Shown here piece after piece: positions 1 through 5,595 of a stretch of 5,790 nt of DNA. Where the stretch lies: assembly GCA_947853365.1 (NCBI GenBank), contig CANTWQ010000079.1, forward strand, positions 1 through 5,790, in the 5' to 3' direction. Both the position numbers and the translations under genes were made by a program. A model generated the notes under the pieces. The model did no database searches and was not told the DNA's origin. It saw only the letters and a program-made list of their open reading frames with translations. Source of the DNA: an uncultured Bacilli bacterium. GTDB lineage: Bacteria > Bacillota_I > Bacilli_A > RF39 > UBA660. Within the stretch, counting starts at the first letter, position 1, and each line of letters starts with the position of its first letter.

Positions 1-101
1 AATTCATTATTTTTAAGTCTTTTAATATTATTTTTTAAATAGCCATAAGCGATATTAAACGTATTTCTACTATTACAAAATGGACAACTTACTTTTCCCA
101 T
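1..101 (-). CDS. Small zinc-ribbon protein, N-terminal part only (runs off the left edge)
   Basis: The 33 complete codons read leftward from an ATG at 99-101 with no stop and continue beyond position 1. A good ribosome binding site, GGAG at 107-110, lies five bases ahead of the ATG, which supports both the start and the strand. The protein begins MGKVSCPFCNSRNTFNIAYG; the CPFC pair at residues 6-9 is one half of a zinc-ribbon knuckle, so a second Cys pair would be expected in the missing part. From memory, Firmicutes have small proteins of the form CPxCGSxN...YGYP...GGC, and this start resembles them; that match is inference. The function is unknown. The 5' leader of this gene runs antisense into the truncated permease on the other strand. 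I found no convincing promoter for it between 102 and 200. Confidence 0.72.
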   Translation of the reverse strand, partial: MGKVSCPFCNSRNTFNIAYGYLKNNIKRLKNNE

Positions 102-144
102 GTTTTCTCCATTTCTAGCAAGTTCTTTACTAAAATGCTTTCAT

Positions 145-339
145 TCTCCCTATATGTGTTACATCGGCGTCATTATGGGAGAGTTGTTAGTTTCAAAACA
201 AGGTCTGGGCTATCTTATTATGTACGGTTCACAAGTATTTCACATTGATCTTGTAATCACTTCTGTTGTTATTTTAGGAGTGGTCTCTTACTTCATGTAC
301 TATCTTGTATCTTTATTAGAAAAGAAACTCAATTTATGA
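145..339 (+). pseudogene. Truncated C-terminal remnant of a NitT/TauT (SsuC/ThiX-like) ABC transporter permease
   Basis: From about position 160 the frame reads YIGVIMGELLVSKQGLGYLI, then MYGSQVF, a hydrophobic helix (DLVITSVVILGVVSYFMYYLV) and the basic end LEKKLNL, closed by TGA at 337-339. This matches the C-terminal part of BPD-type permeases for sulfonate, nitrate, taurine or thiamine precursors: the last part of the EAA region and the final membrane helix. A full family member is about 250 residues, and only about 60 are present. The same frame is closed by stops at 40-42 and 46-48, and the left side is occupied by the opposite-strand zinc-ribbon gene, so the first three quarters are missing. 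No ribosome binding site precedes the internal ATG codons at 100 or 175. I infer a decayed fragment left by a deletion or rearrangement. The exact left limit of homology is uncertain. Confidence 0.72.
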
Positions 340-350
340 GTTTTTTTCTA
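325..350 (+). terminator. Intrinsic terminator of the truncated permease
   Basis: A 7-bp stem AAACTCA (325-331) / TGAGTTT (337-343) with a 5-base loop is followed by further T residues (344-347) and a T-rich run. The TGA stop codon of the permease remnant forms the first three bases of the right arm. The terminator survives although most of the gene is gone. Confidence 0.7.
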
Positions 351-361
351 TTTTTCTAATA

Positions 362-370
362 TGATATAAT
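362..370 (+). promoter_or_regulatory. Extended -10 promoter of the CmpB-family gene
   Basis: TGATATAAT (362-370) is a perfect extended -10 element (TGnTATAAT). The stretch where a -35 box would lie (about 342-347) is only the T-tract of the preceding terminator, so recognition would rest on the extended -10. The ATG of the next gene lies 25 bases downstream, and its ribosome binding site GGAGTG is at 385-390. Confidence 0.6.
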
Positions 371-395
371 AAATTTAATTGATCGGAGTGTTTTT

Positions 396-1079
396 ATGGA
401 AGTTTTCAAGGAAAAAGAAAAAAAGGTATTTGCCAAGGGACATGGGTTTATTAAAATCTTTACATTTTTTGTCTTGGGGTGTTTGATTGGGGTTCTATTT
501 GAGGAAATTTTATCTATTTTTTTAACAGGAAGCATCAAGGTACGACGTGGGTTAATTTATGGTCCCTTTAATCCTGTTTATGGATTGGGTGTTGCGGTTA
601 TGATTGGTTTCCTCGGCAAAAACGCAACGAAGCGTAAATGGTACTTAACCTTTTTATATGCCGCCTTGATTGGTGGTGCGTGTGAATATTTCATGAGTTT
701 ATTTCAAGAAATTTTCTTTCATACGATTTCTTGGGACTATTCCGGCTATCCGTTTAGTATTGGTGGCAGAACTACGCTTCTTTTTATGATTTTATGGGGA
801 TTCGGGGGATTACTTCTTGCACGATTCGTTTATCCATGGGTCAGTCGATGGATTGAAAAAATTCCTTATTATCTAGGTATGACTTTATTCTATTTGTTCC
901 TAATATTTTTTATCATAGATGCTTTCCTTTCTGTTGCGGCGGTTTTGCGACAAATGGACCGACAAAAAGGGCTTCCTCCTCGCACTACTTTAGGAGAGTT
1001 TTGCGACCGACATTATCCCGATGAATTTTTAAATCGTATTTATCCGAATGCCAAAGAAGTTCACAAACATCATAAATAA
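396..1079 (+). CDS. Putative ABC transporter permease, CmpB family (PF06541-type membrane protein)
   Basis: This 227-residue protein has a short charged N-terminus and about five hydrophobic segments near residues 19-42, 60-75, 82-104, 125-147 and 158-184. The family signature RRGLIYGPFNPVYGLG lies at residues 50-65, between the first two helices. A second conserved-looking stretch, YPFSIGGRTTLLF, leads into the fourth helix. The cytoplasmic-looking tail holds the YPDEFLNRIYPN block (residues 207-218) and ends in a His/Lys-rich stretch. I recognise this as the family annotated 'putative ABC transporter permease' (ABC_trans_CmpB, formerly a DUF); no substrate is established, no ATP-binding partner is encoded nearby, and the transporter label is weak. 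The start is supported by GGAGTG five bases ahead of the ATG. It is a single-gene unit with its own extended -10 promoter and a terminator shared with tsaD. Confidence 0.87.
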   Translation: MEVFKEKEKKVFAKGHGFIKIFTFFVLGCLIGVLFEEILSIFLTGSIKVRRGLIYGPFNPVYGLGVAVMIGFLGKNATKRKWYLTFLYAALIGGACEYFMSLFQEIFFHTISWDYSGYPFSIGGRTTLLFMILWGFGGLLLARFVYPWVSRWIEKIPYYLGMTLFYLFLIFFIIDAFLSVAAVLRQMDRQKGLPPRTTLGEFCDRHYPDEFLNRIYPNAKEVHKHHK

Positions 1080-1105
1080 AATATGGTATTTCAATACCAT
1101 ATTTT
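1078..1105. terminator. Bidirectional intrinsic terminator between the CmpB-family gene and tsaD
   Basis: A perfect 12-bp stem (1078-1089 with 1094-1105, loop TTCA) separates two convergent genes. It has T-rich tails in both directions: TATTG after the plus-strand arm, and TTTATG on the minus strand. The core is ATGGTAT/ATACCAT with A/T flanks that serve as the U-tract in either orientation. Both stop codons, TAA at 1077-1079 and TAA at 1107-1105 on the minus strand, run into the foot of the stem. Confidence 0.85.
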
Positions 1106-2109
1106 TATTGTAAGTCTACATTGGACTTGGCATTTAAGGTAAGATCTCCACGTTTCCCTAGTTTCCATGCGTAATATCCAGCGGAAGCGATCATGGCAGC
1201 ATTATCAGTACAAAGTCTAATTTCTGGGCAAGAAAGGTGAATTTGTTTGTCTTGACAAAGTTCTTTTAAACCGTTTCGAATTCCCGAATTAGCGGCAACT
1301 CCACCAGCAACGATTAAAGTGTTCACTGGATAGTCAGTTAAGGCTTGTTTGCATTTTTTTACAATGACGGAGGTAACAACATCCTGAAACGAACGAGCAA
1401 GATCTTCTTTTTGAATGGGATTTCCTCGTTGTGTTTCTTTGTGCACTAAATTGATTACGGCACTTTTTAAACCAGAAAAGCTAAAATGATAGCTATCATC
1501 ATTAAGAGGAATGGGTAAATGATAAGTAGGCTTACCTACTTTTGCCATACGATCTATTTGCGGCCCCCCTGGATAAGGAATGCCTATAACCCTGGCTACT
1601 TTATCGTAACATTCTCCCACCGCATCATCTAGAGTTTTTCCAAGAATTTGAAACTGATAATGATCTTTCATATACACGAGTTCTGTATGCCCTCCGGAAA
1701 CAATTAAGGCCATGAGAGGGAAATGCATCGGCTCTTTTAGTTCGTTGGCATAAATGTGACCAACAATATGATGAACGGGAATTAAGGGTTTTTGATATAA
1801 AAAGGAAAGGGTTTTGGCCGCTTCAACACCGACGAGTAATGAGCCAATCAGTCCCGGTCCATAGGTAATGGCAATCGCATCTATGTCGTTCATTGTCATG
1901 TGCGCTTGTTCTAAGCATTCTTCAATGACGATACTAATATTTCGAATATGGTGCCTACTTGCAATTTCTGGGACCACTCCGCCATATTGTTTATGAATAT
2001 CAATTTGGGAAGAGATAACCGTGGCAATTTCTTCTTGGCCATTTTTCACAATGGCACAACTGGTTTCATCGCAACTGCTTTCAATTCCTAAAATATAAAT
2101 ATCTTTCAT
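1105..2109 (-). CDS. tsaD: tRNA N6-threonylcarbamoyladenosine (t6A37) transferase TsaD
   Basis: TsaD is the catalytic subunit that moves the threonylcarbamoyl group from TC-AMP to A37 of ANN-decoding tRNAs, working with TsaB and TsaE in the cytoplasm. The 334-residue product has normal family length and all hallmarks: GIESSCDET (8-16), YGPGLIGSL (83-91), the metal-binding HIVGH (H114 and H118), VSGGHTELV (137-145), DDAVGECYDK (161-170), YPGGP (179-183), FSFSGLKSAV (209-218), VAGGVAANS (267-275) and CTDNAAMIA (300-308), whose D302 is the expected third metal ligand. I chose the ATG at 2107-2109, which begins MKDIYILGIE; an in-frame ATG nine codons earlier lies inside rimI and adds residues the family lacks. 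The start overlaps the rimI stop as ATGA, so translational coupling is likely. It is the last gene of the operon. Confidence 0.97.
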   Translation of the reverse strand: MKDIYILGIESSCDETSCAIVKNGQEEIATVISSQIDIHKQYGGVVPEIASRHHIRNISIVIEECLEQAHMTMNDIDAIAITYGPGLIGSLLVGVEAAKTLSFLYQKPLIPVHHIVGHIYANELKEPMHFPLMALIVSGGHTELVYMKDHYQFQILGKTLDDAVGECYDKVARVIGIPYPGGPQIDRMAKVGKPTYHLPIPLNDDSYHFSFSGLKSAVINLVHKETQRGNPIQKEDLARSFQDVVTSVIVKKCKQALTDYPVNTLIVAGGVAANSGIRNGLKELCQDKQIHLSCPEIRLCTDNAAMIASAGYYAWKLGKRGDLTLNAKSNVDLQ

Positions 2110-2534
2110 TTTATCACTTCTTTTTCCATCAACCATGCATCTATACCGTGATAGTAACCTTTCCGTACTGCAACGGTTTGAAATCCGTATTTTTGATAGA
2201 GATGAATGGCTATTTTATTTTCAACGCTCACTTCTAATGTGATGTTATGCACTTGTTTATGGCTAGCAATCTGTAACAATCTGTTTAATAGATGACTTGC
2301 TACTTGCCGGTTGCGATAAGCTTCATCCACGTAGATTTGTTCTAGCTCCATACGATCATAAAGTAATGTATATTGTAAAAAGCCATAGATTGTTTGTCCG
2401 TCTTCGATTAGCAAATAAGAACGTAATAATTGGCTCGGATCAATAGGATGATTTTTAAAATAACGTGGAAATGCTGTGGACAATTTTTCTACTTGTACTT
2501 GATCGCTAATTTTTAATTCGTGGAGTTCTGGCAT
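2106..2534 (-). CDS. rimI: GNAT N-acetyltransferase, RimI-like (ribosomal protein S18-alanine acetyltransferase)
   Basis: RimI acetylates the N-terminal alanine of ribosomal protein S18 in E. coli; homologues commonly sit in the tsaB-tsaD operon. The 142-residue product has the GNAT fold signatures: a strand-rich centre (IYGFLQYTLLYDRMELEQIYVDEAYR), the acetyl-CoA loop RNRQVASHLL (74-83), LEVSVENKIAIHLYQKYGF (100-118) with the typical Asn106 and Tyr113, and the C-terminal RKGYYHGIDAWLM (124-136). One oddity is that the acetyl-CoA loop, normally Q/R-x-x-G-x-G/A, has Gln77 in place of the first Gly. The start codon at 2532-2534 lies 22 bases inside the end of tsaB, behind a GGAAG-type site, and the stop overlaps the tsaD start by four bases. 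RimI-like is sure from fold and context; S18 as substrate is by analogy. Confidence 0.88.
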   Translation of the reverse strand: MPELHELKISDQVQVEKLSTAFPRYFKNHPIDPSQLLRSYLLIEDGQTIYGFLQYTLLYDRMELEQIYVDEAYRNRQVASHLLNRLLQIASHKQVHNITLEVSVENKIAIHLYQKYGFQTVAVRKGYYHGIDAWLMEKEVIK

Positions 2535-3160
2535 TTTTCTTCCGCCTCGGTCTTTTTTAGATAATTGGCATCGATGGCATGGGGAGAAATGAAAGGTTTG
2601 TCATAACTTCCTTCCACTACTCGAAGTAAGTTTAAGTCATATGGCACTTGTGGATATTTCGTGTCTATAGAATCGTTGGTAATTACGATTACCTTCTTAT
2701 TTTCAAGCAGAGAATCATGTTCTAACGCTTCTTTTTGAATATAACTTTCTTTTTTTAATTCTTTTCCATCCTTATCATAAATTGCACCATATACATAACC
2801 ACGTCTTGCATCAATCATTGGTAAAACATAATCATAATCCTGATCTTCCGGAACTGATCTTGCCATTGCTTCTAAACTAGACACTGTTTTAATTTGTTTT
2901 TCTAAAAAGCAGGCATAGATTTTGGCAATGGTTACTCCAATTCGAATGCCAGTAAACGATCCAGGACCATTGACAACGATAATTTGATCTATTTCGTTTG
3001 GCTGTATATTATTTTTACGGAACATTTCATCTATTTTAGGTAAAGTAAAACTAGATAGGTCTTTATCTAATTTTATAAACACTTGATCGATGATATGGTC
3101 GTTTTCCACAATTCCTGTGGATAAATAGCTAGAAGAGGTATCGAGATAAAAGATTTTCAT
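2513..3160 (-). CDS. tsaB: t6A complex scaffold protein TsaB
   Basis: TsaB is an inactive paralogue of TsaD that dimerises with it and bridges to TsaE in the bacterial t6A37 complex. The 215-residue product starts MKIFYLDTSSSYLSTGI, the ASKHA-type N-terminal strand pair, and carries the hallmark GPGSFTGIRIG (65-75), the DARRGYVYGAIY segment (117-128) and the C-terminal YLKKTEAE (200-207). It lacks the HxxxH metal site, as expected for TsaB. I chose the ATG at 3158-3160, which overlaps the tsaE stop as ATGA and has CGAGG seven bases upstream; an in-frame ATG five codons earlier would add MRGCF and place the binding site inside the gene. The 3' end overlaps rimI by 22 bases. Length is a little below the 220-240 residues usual in the family. 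Confidence 0.95.
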   Translation of the reverse strand: MKIFYLDTSSSYLSTGIVENDHIIDQVFIKLDKDLSSFTLPKIDEMFRKNNIQPNEIDQIIVVNGPGSFTGIRIGVTIAKIYACFLEKQIKTVSSLEAMARSVPEDQDYDYVLPMIDARRGYVYGAIYDKDGKELKKESYIQKEALEHDSLLENKKVIVITNDSIDTKYPQVPYDLNLLRVVEGSYDKPFISPHAIDANYLKKTEAEEKCQNSTN

Positions 3161-3612
3161 AAAACAGCCTCGCATAAATCTTCATATTGCTTCCCGATTG
3201 GATTGATTAAGAATAATCTCATATTCTCTTCTTCTTCCGAAATACGAATTTTAATTTCCAAACGTTCTTCTGGAAGAATATCTTTGATCATATCGGCCCA
3301 TTCAATAATGACAATGCCCCCTTTATGAAAATATTCTTCGATTCCTAATTCTTCCACATTTCCATCTAAGCGATATACATCCATATGATACAATGGCATT
3401 TCTCCCGAGGTATATTCTTTGATAATATTAAAAGTTGGGGAAGTGACAGCTTCATCAATTCCTAAAGCATTGGCAAATCCTTTGGTAAAGATCGTTTTCC
3501 CACTTCCTAAATCTCCTTCGAGACAGATTACCATATTTGGGAATTTTTCTGATTCCATATTTTGTGCTAATTCTATTGTTTCTTTTTCACTACGACTTGT
3601 ATATTTATACAT
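3157..3612 (-). CDS. tsaE: tRNA t6A biosynthesis ATPase TsaE
   Basis: TsaE is the P-loop ATPase that binds TsaB-TsaD and is needed for multiple turnovers of t6A synthesis. The 151-residue product has the Walker A motif GDLGSGKT (33-40), the switch-like TSPTF (57-61), HMDVYRL (76-82) and IIEWAD (102-107), all typical of the family, at normal length. I prefer the ATG at 3610-3612 (MYKYTSRSEK): it is preceded by GGTGGTGATC, close to the full anti-16S complement GGAGGTGATC. An in-frame ATG six codons upstream (3628-3630) would put that binding site inside the gene and overlap the likely -10 box. It is the first gene of the tsaE-tsaB-rimI-tsaD unit and overlaps tsaB by four bases. Confidence 0.96.
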   Translation of the reverse strand: MYKYTSRSEKETIELAQNMESEKFPNMVICLEGDLGSGKTIFTKGFANALGIDEAVTSPTFNIIKEYTSGEMPLYHMDVYRLDGNVEELGIEEYFHKGGIVIIEWADMIKDILPEERLEIKIRISEEEENMRLFLINPIGKQYEDLCEAVL

Positions 3613-3628
3613 TTTGATCACCACCAAC

Positions 3629-3658
3629 ATTATAGCAAATAAAAAATAGGTTCGACAA
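3629..3658 (-). promoter_or_regulatory. Promoter of the tsaE-tsaB-rimI-tsaD operon (extended -10)
   Basis: On the minus strand TGCTATAAT (3637 to 3629) is a perfect extended -10 element. TTGTCG (3658 to 3653) is a 4-of-6 match to the -35 box at 18-bp spacing. Transcription would start near 3622-3618, leaving a leader of only about 6-10 bases before the tsaE ATG. The -35 box lies in the loop and right arm of the preceding terminator. Confidence 0.65.
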
Positions 3659-3666
3659 CCTATTTT
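3637..3666 (-). terminator. Intrinsic terminator after the 82-aa gene
   Basis: A perfect 10-bp stem (3643-3652 with 3657-3666, tetraloop) is followed on the minus strand by TTATTT after the four T of the stem foot. It begins two bases after the TAA stop of the 82-residue gene and separates that unit from the tsa operon. Its A/T-rich ends would also allow a plus-strand hairpin, but no plus-strand gene needs one here. Confidence 0.78.
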
Positions 3667-3668
3667 GT

Positions 3669-3917
3669 TTAAACATTGACTTCTTTTTGTAAATATTTTA
3701 GTAATAAGGTTAATAATTTTTGATCTTTGACGACGGATACCGTTTCTTTCCCGTTTTCTTCTTCTACTTGTAGTACGGCTAGAATGCCATTGATATCGGT
3801 GAGATTGTCATTGACCCCGGCAGCTAGAAAATAAGTCTTTCCATGGTAAATGGCTTGATTTAATACTAGATATTTACCGCTTTCCGTTTGAAATACTTGA
3901 TTGATTCTATTTTCCAT
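3669..3917 (-). CDS. Small conserved-looking hypothetical protein (82 aa)
   Basis: This is a real gene by its signals: AGGAGG at 3923-3928 lies five bases ahead of the ATG at 3915-3917, and a terminator follows directly after the TAA. The 82-residue product has no signal peptide or membrane segment. Its pattern, short strands around GKYLVLNQAIYHGKTYFLAAG and ILAVLQVEEENGKETVSVVK, then a C-terminal helix LLTLLLKYLQKEVNV, suggests a small mostly-beta domain with a terminal helix. It loosely recalls small acidic DUF1292-type proteins of Firmicutes ('Y.g..Y.l ... vl.v.eedg.e.v..v.D..l...l'), but I cannot claim membership. The binding site overlaps the TAG stop of the upstream 483-residue gene, so the two are almost surely cotranscribed and perhaps coupled. 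Function unknown. Confidence 0.88.
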   Translation of the reverse strand: MENRINQVFQTESGKYLVLNQAIYHGKTYFLAAGVNDNLTDINGILAVLQVEEENGKETVSVVKDQKLLTLLLKYLQKEVNV

Positions 3918-3926
3918 GATTACCTC

Positions 3927-5378
3927 CTACCGTGTTTTTGCTTCATATTGATTCGTATTTGCATATCCTTGTTGATCTTGTGCCTGATCTCCTACGCCAA
4001 AACGAATCGCTACTTCTGACGGATCCACGTTATGTTGCTCGGCAACTTGTTCTAATGTGGTTCCAGGCGTAGTAGTTACATTGGTAGTCCCTGTTTGGTC
4101 GTTAGGAACGGCAAAGCCTGTAACATAGGTACCTTGATTACTACCAACATAATTTTGATTCAAATTCGTTGCATTGGTATTAGAAATGGCATCTTGTGCA
4201 CTTTGGTATCCTTGTGTTAAATTTAATGAAGCTGCACTATCACCAATTTTTAAGTCTTCGACGGTGGGTGTATTTTCTGGTTGTGTGAACGTTGTTGTAT
4301 CCATTGCTACCTGTGTTGTATAACTCGTTGGTGAAGTAATTTCTGTTCCGGCTTGGGCTTGGTTTTCATTGCTGTTGGGAAGGGTGGATGCAAATCCTGT
4401 CATAGCTCCAGCAGTAACGGCAATCAAACCGGCACTAGCTAATAAACGTTTGGCATTGTTTTTTACAAAATTCCATGCTTTCGTATGAAGTGGTGTATTG
4501 TTGATTGCACTCATATCCCATGCTTCTACGATCTCACTTTCTCCACGACTTAATTTGCTTGCTAATATCGGTTCGGGAATTGCTGCTTCCGTCGTTTGTT
4601 TTGATTCCGGTGGTAGTGAAAAATAATCGTCTACCTCGTCGTTTTTTTCCGGTGCTGTCTCGGCTTCCTGTGAAGTTGTAGCTTGCACTGGCTCATTGAC
4701 ATCTATTCCTTGATCATATTCTTGAGCATTCATTTCAACTGTCGGATAATTTGGATCATTCGGATGAATGAAAACAGAATTTCCAATGCGCTCTATCTGC
4801 GATTTTGGTTCTTCTTGTGCACCTAATTCATGAACCGACTCTGCTTGTTCAGGTAAAACTCCAATTACGTGCTTGTCATCACTATGCACTGATTCTGCAA
4901 GCTGAGGCAAAATTGCTGTTGCTGATTGTTGCACCGTTTTTTCTTTCTTCGTTGGATAAGCTTTTTCATAAAAATCTTTTAGATATGCTTCATATTGTTC
5001 ATCTGTCTCATTTACCTCTCTAAAACGAGGTTTTGGTAACTCTGTTTGTGTATTGTTTTCCTTTGGCAATGATGAATCGAGAGTTGTCAATGGTGTTAAT
5101 TCCACTACGGGATCAGAGGCAGTTTTGGCTGATACAACTTCTTTTAGCGGTTGTTGTTCATTATTTTGATACAAAAAATTTTCTGATGGTACAGAACCAA
5201 TGATTTGTCTTTGTCTCTCTCTTTCACGTACATTATCTAATTCTTGTTGTAAACGTCGATACTCTTCGAGATCGTCACTTAAAATCATCATGCCATTTAC
5301 ACGGACCAAGCGATCGGTTGCCTCGCTTGCTCTCATAATCAAATCATAAAGTCTTGCTTTGATTTCACTTTCTGTCAT
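3927..5378 (-). CDS. Single-pass membrane protein with coiled-coil cytoplasmic part and degenerate LysM-like C-terminus (unknown function)
   Basis: The 483-residue protein (numbered from the ATG at 5376-5378) is not one I recognise by name. Residues 1-60 are helical and charged (ending ELDNVRERERQRQ), probably a short coiled coil. Residues 60-285 are low-complexity and rich in Pro, Glu, Gln and Thr, including TDEQYEAYLKDFYEKAYP (about 125-142) and two related LPxxAESVH blocks (about 157-183). One membrane helix, LLASAGLIAVTAGAMTGFAS (about 312-331), follows the basic stretch KNNAKR, predicting N-in/C-out. The outer 150 residues are rich in Thr, Asn and Gln, with few charges, and near the end TTPGTTLEQVAEQHNVDPSEV resembles the first half of a LysM domain. 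A GTG three codons upstream is a possible alternative start, but it lies in the AGGTGAT binding site, so I prefer the ATG. It heads a unit with the 82-residue gene. Confidence 0.88.
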   Translation of the reverse strand: MTESEIKARLYDLIMRASEATDRLVRVNGMMILSDDLEEYRRLQQELDNVRERERQRQIIGSVPSENFLYQNNEQQPLKEVVSAKTASDPVVELTPLTTLDSSLPKENNTQTELPKPRFREVNETDEQYEAYLKDFYEKAYPTKKEKTVQQSATAILPQLAESVHSDDKHVIGVLPEQAESVHELGAQEEPKSQIERIGNSVFIHPNDPNYPTVEMNAQEYDQGIDVNEPVQATTSQEAETAPEKNDEVDDYFSLPPESKQTTEAAIPEPILASKLSRGESEIVEAWDMSAINNTPLHTKAWNFVKNNAKRLLASAGLIAVTAGAMTGFASTLPNSNENQAQAGTEITSPTSYTTQVAMDTTTFTQPENTPTVEDLKIGDSAASLNLTQGYQSAQDAISNTNATNLNQNYVGSNQGTYVTGFAVPNDQTGTTNVTTTPGTTLEQVAEQHNVDPSEVAIRFGVGDQAQDQQGYANTNQYEAKTR

Positions 5379-5394
5379 GTTTATCACCTACCAT

Positions 5395-5434
5395 ATTATA
5401 GAATAATCATATCATAATCTAGCGGATTAAACAA
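5395..5434 (-). promoter_or_regulatory. Promoter region of the 483-aa/82-aa unit
   Basis: On the minus strand there are two candidate -10 boxes: TATAAT (5400 to 5395), a perfect hexamer with no good -35, and TATGAT (5411 to 5406), which has TTGTTT (5434 to 5429) at the ideal 17-bp spacing. The first would give a leader of about 10 bases, the second about 20. AGGTGAT at 5382-5388 is the ribosome binding site. Confidence 0.5.
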
Positions 5435-5443
5435 GTTGCAAAA

Positions 5444-5471
5444 GAAAAAAACAGAAATATGAAAATTTCTG
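5444..5471 (-). terminator. Intrinsic terminator of the rRNA operon
   Basis: On the minus strand a 7-bp stem CAGAAAT / ATTTCTG (5471-5465 with 5458-5452, 6-base loop) is followed by seven T residues (5451-5445) and a further T-rich run. It lies 17 bases beyond the 3' end of the 5S gene. A run of eight T (about 5480-5487) directly after the 5S terminal helix may act as a first stop signal. Confidence 0.78.
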
Positions 5472-5487
5472 CTGAAAACAAAAAAAA

Positions 5488-5595
5488 TTCCTGGCAATGA
5501 CCTATTTTCGCTTACACTATCGTCGGCGTATGAGAGCTTAACTTCTGTGTTCGGGATGGGAACAGGTGGATCCTCTCAGCTATTGTCACCAGGAA
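5488..5595 (-). rRNA. rrf: 5S ribosomal RNA
   Basis: Reading the minus strand, the sequence starts TTCCTGGTGACAATAGC and contains the universal 5S core ACCTGTTCCCATCCCGAACA followed by GAAGTTAAGCTC. The two ends pair as helix I (TTCCTGG with CCAGGAA), which fixes the limits to within a base or two. The length is about 108 nt, shorter than the 116 nt of Bacillus subtilis, with the difference in the helix IV/V side, where GACGATAGTGTAAGCGAAAATAGG replaces a longer arm. It follows the 23S gene in the usual operon order and is followed by a terminator. Confidence 0.97.

Noticed and set aside
356..538. Open frame of 60 codons on the minus strand
   Set aside because: It lies antisense to the start of the CmpB-family gene and its promoter, has no ribosome binding site and a composition expected from the complementary strand.
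3419..3649. Open frame of 76 codons on the plus strand
   Set aside because: It is antisense to tsaE, whose motifs are unambiguous, and has no start signal.
3613..3668. A riboswitch or attenuator leader ahead of tsaE
   Set aside because: The gap is only 56 bases and is fully explained by one terminator, one promoter and a binding site; the predicted leader is too short to fold.
4829..4916. Possible CRISPR-like or direct repeat array
   Set aside because: There are only two diverged copies, in frame within a coding region; this is an internal protein duplication.
4805..5023. Leu/His-rich open frame on the plus strand
   Set aside because: It is the shadow of the Gln/Glu-rich region of the 483-residue gene; no ribosome binding site.
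5379..5387. GTG at 5385-5387 as the start of the 483-residue gene
   Set aside because: The GTG is part of the AGGTGAT binding site for the ATG at 5376-5378, and no other binding site lies upstream of it.
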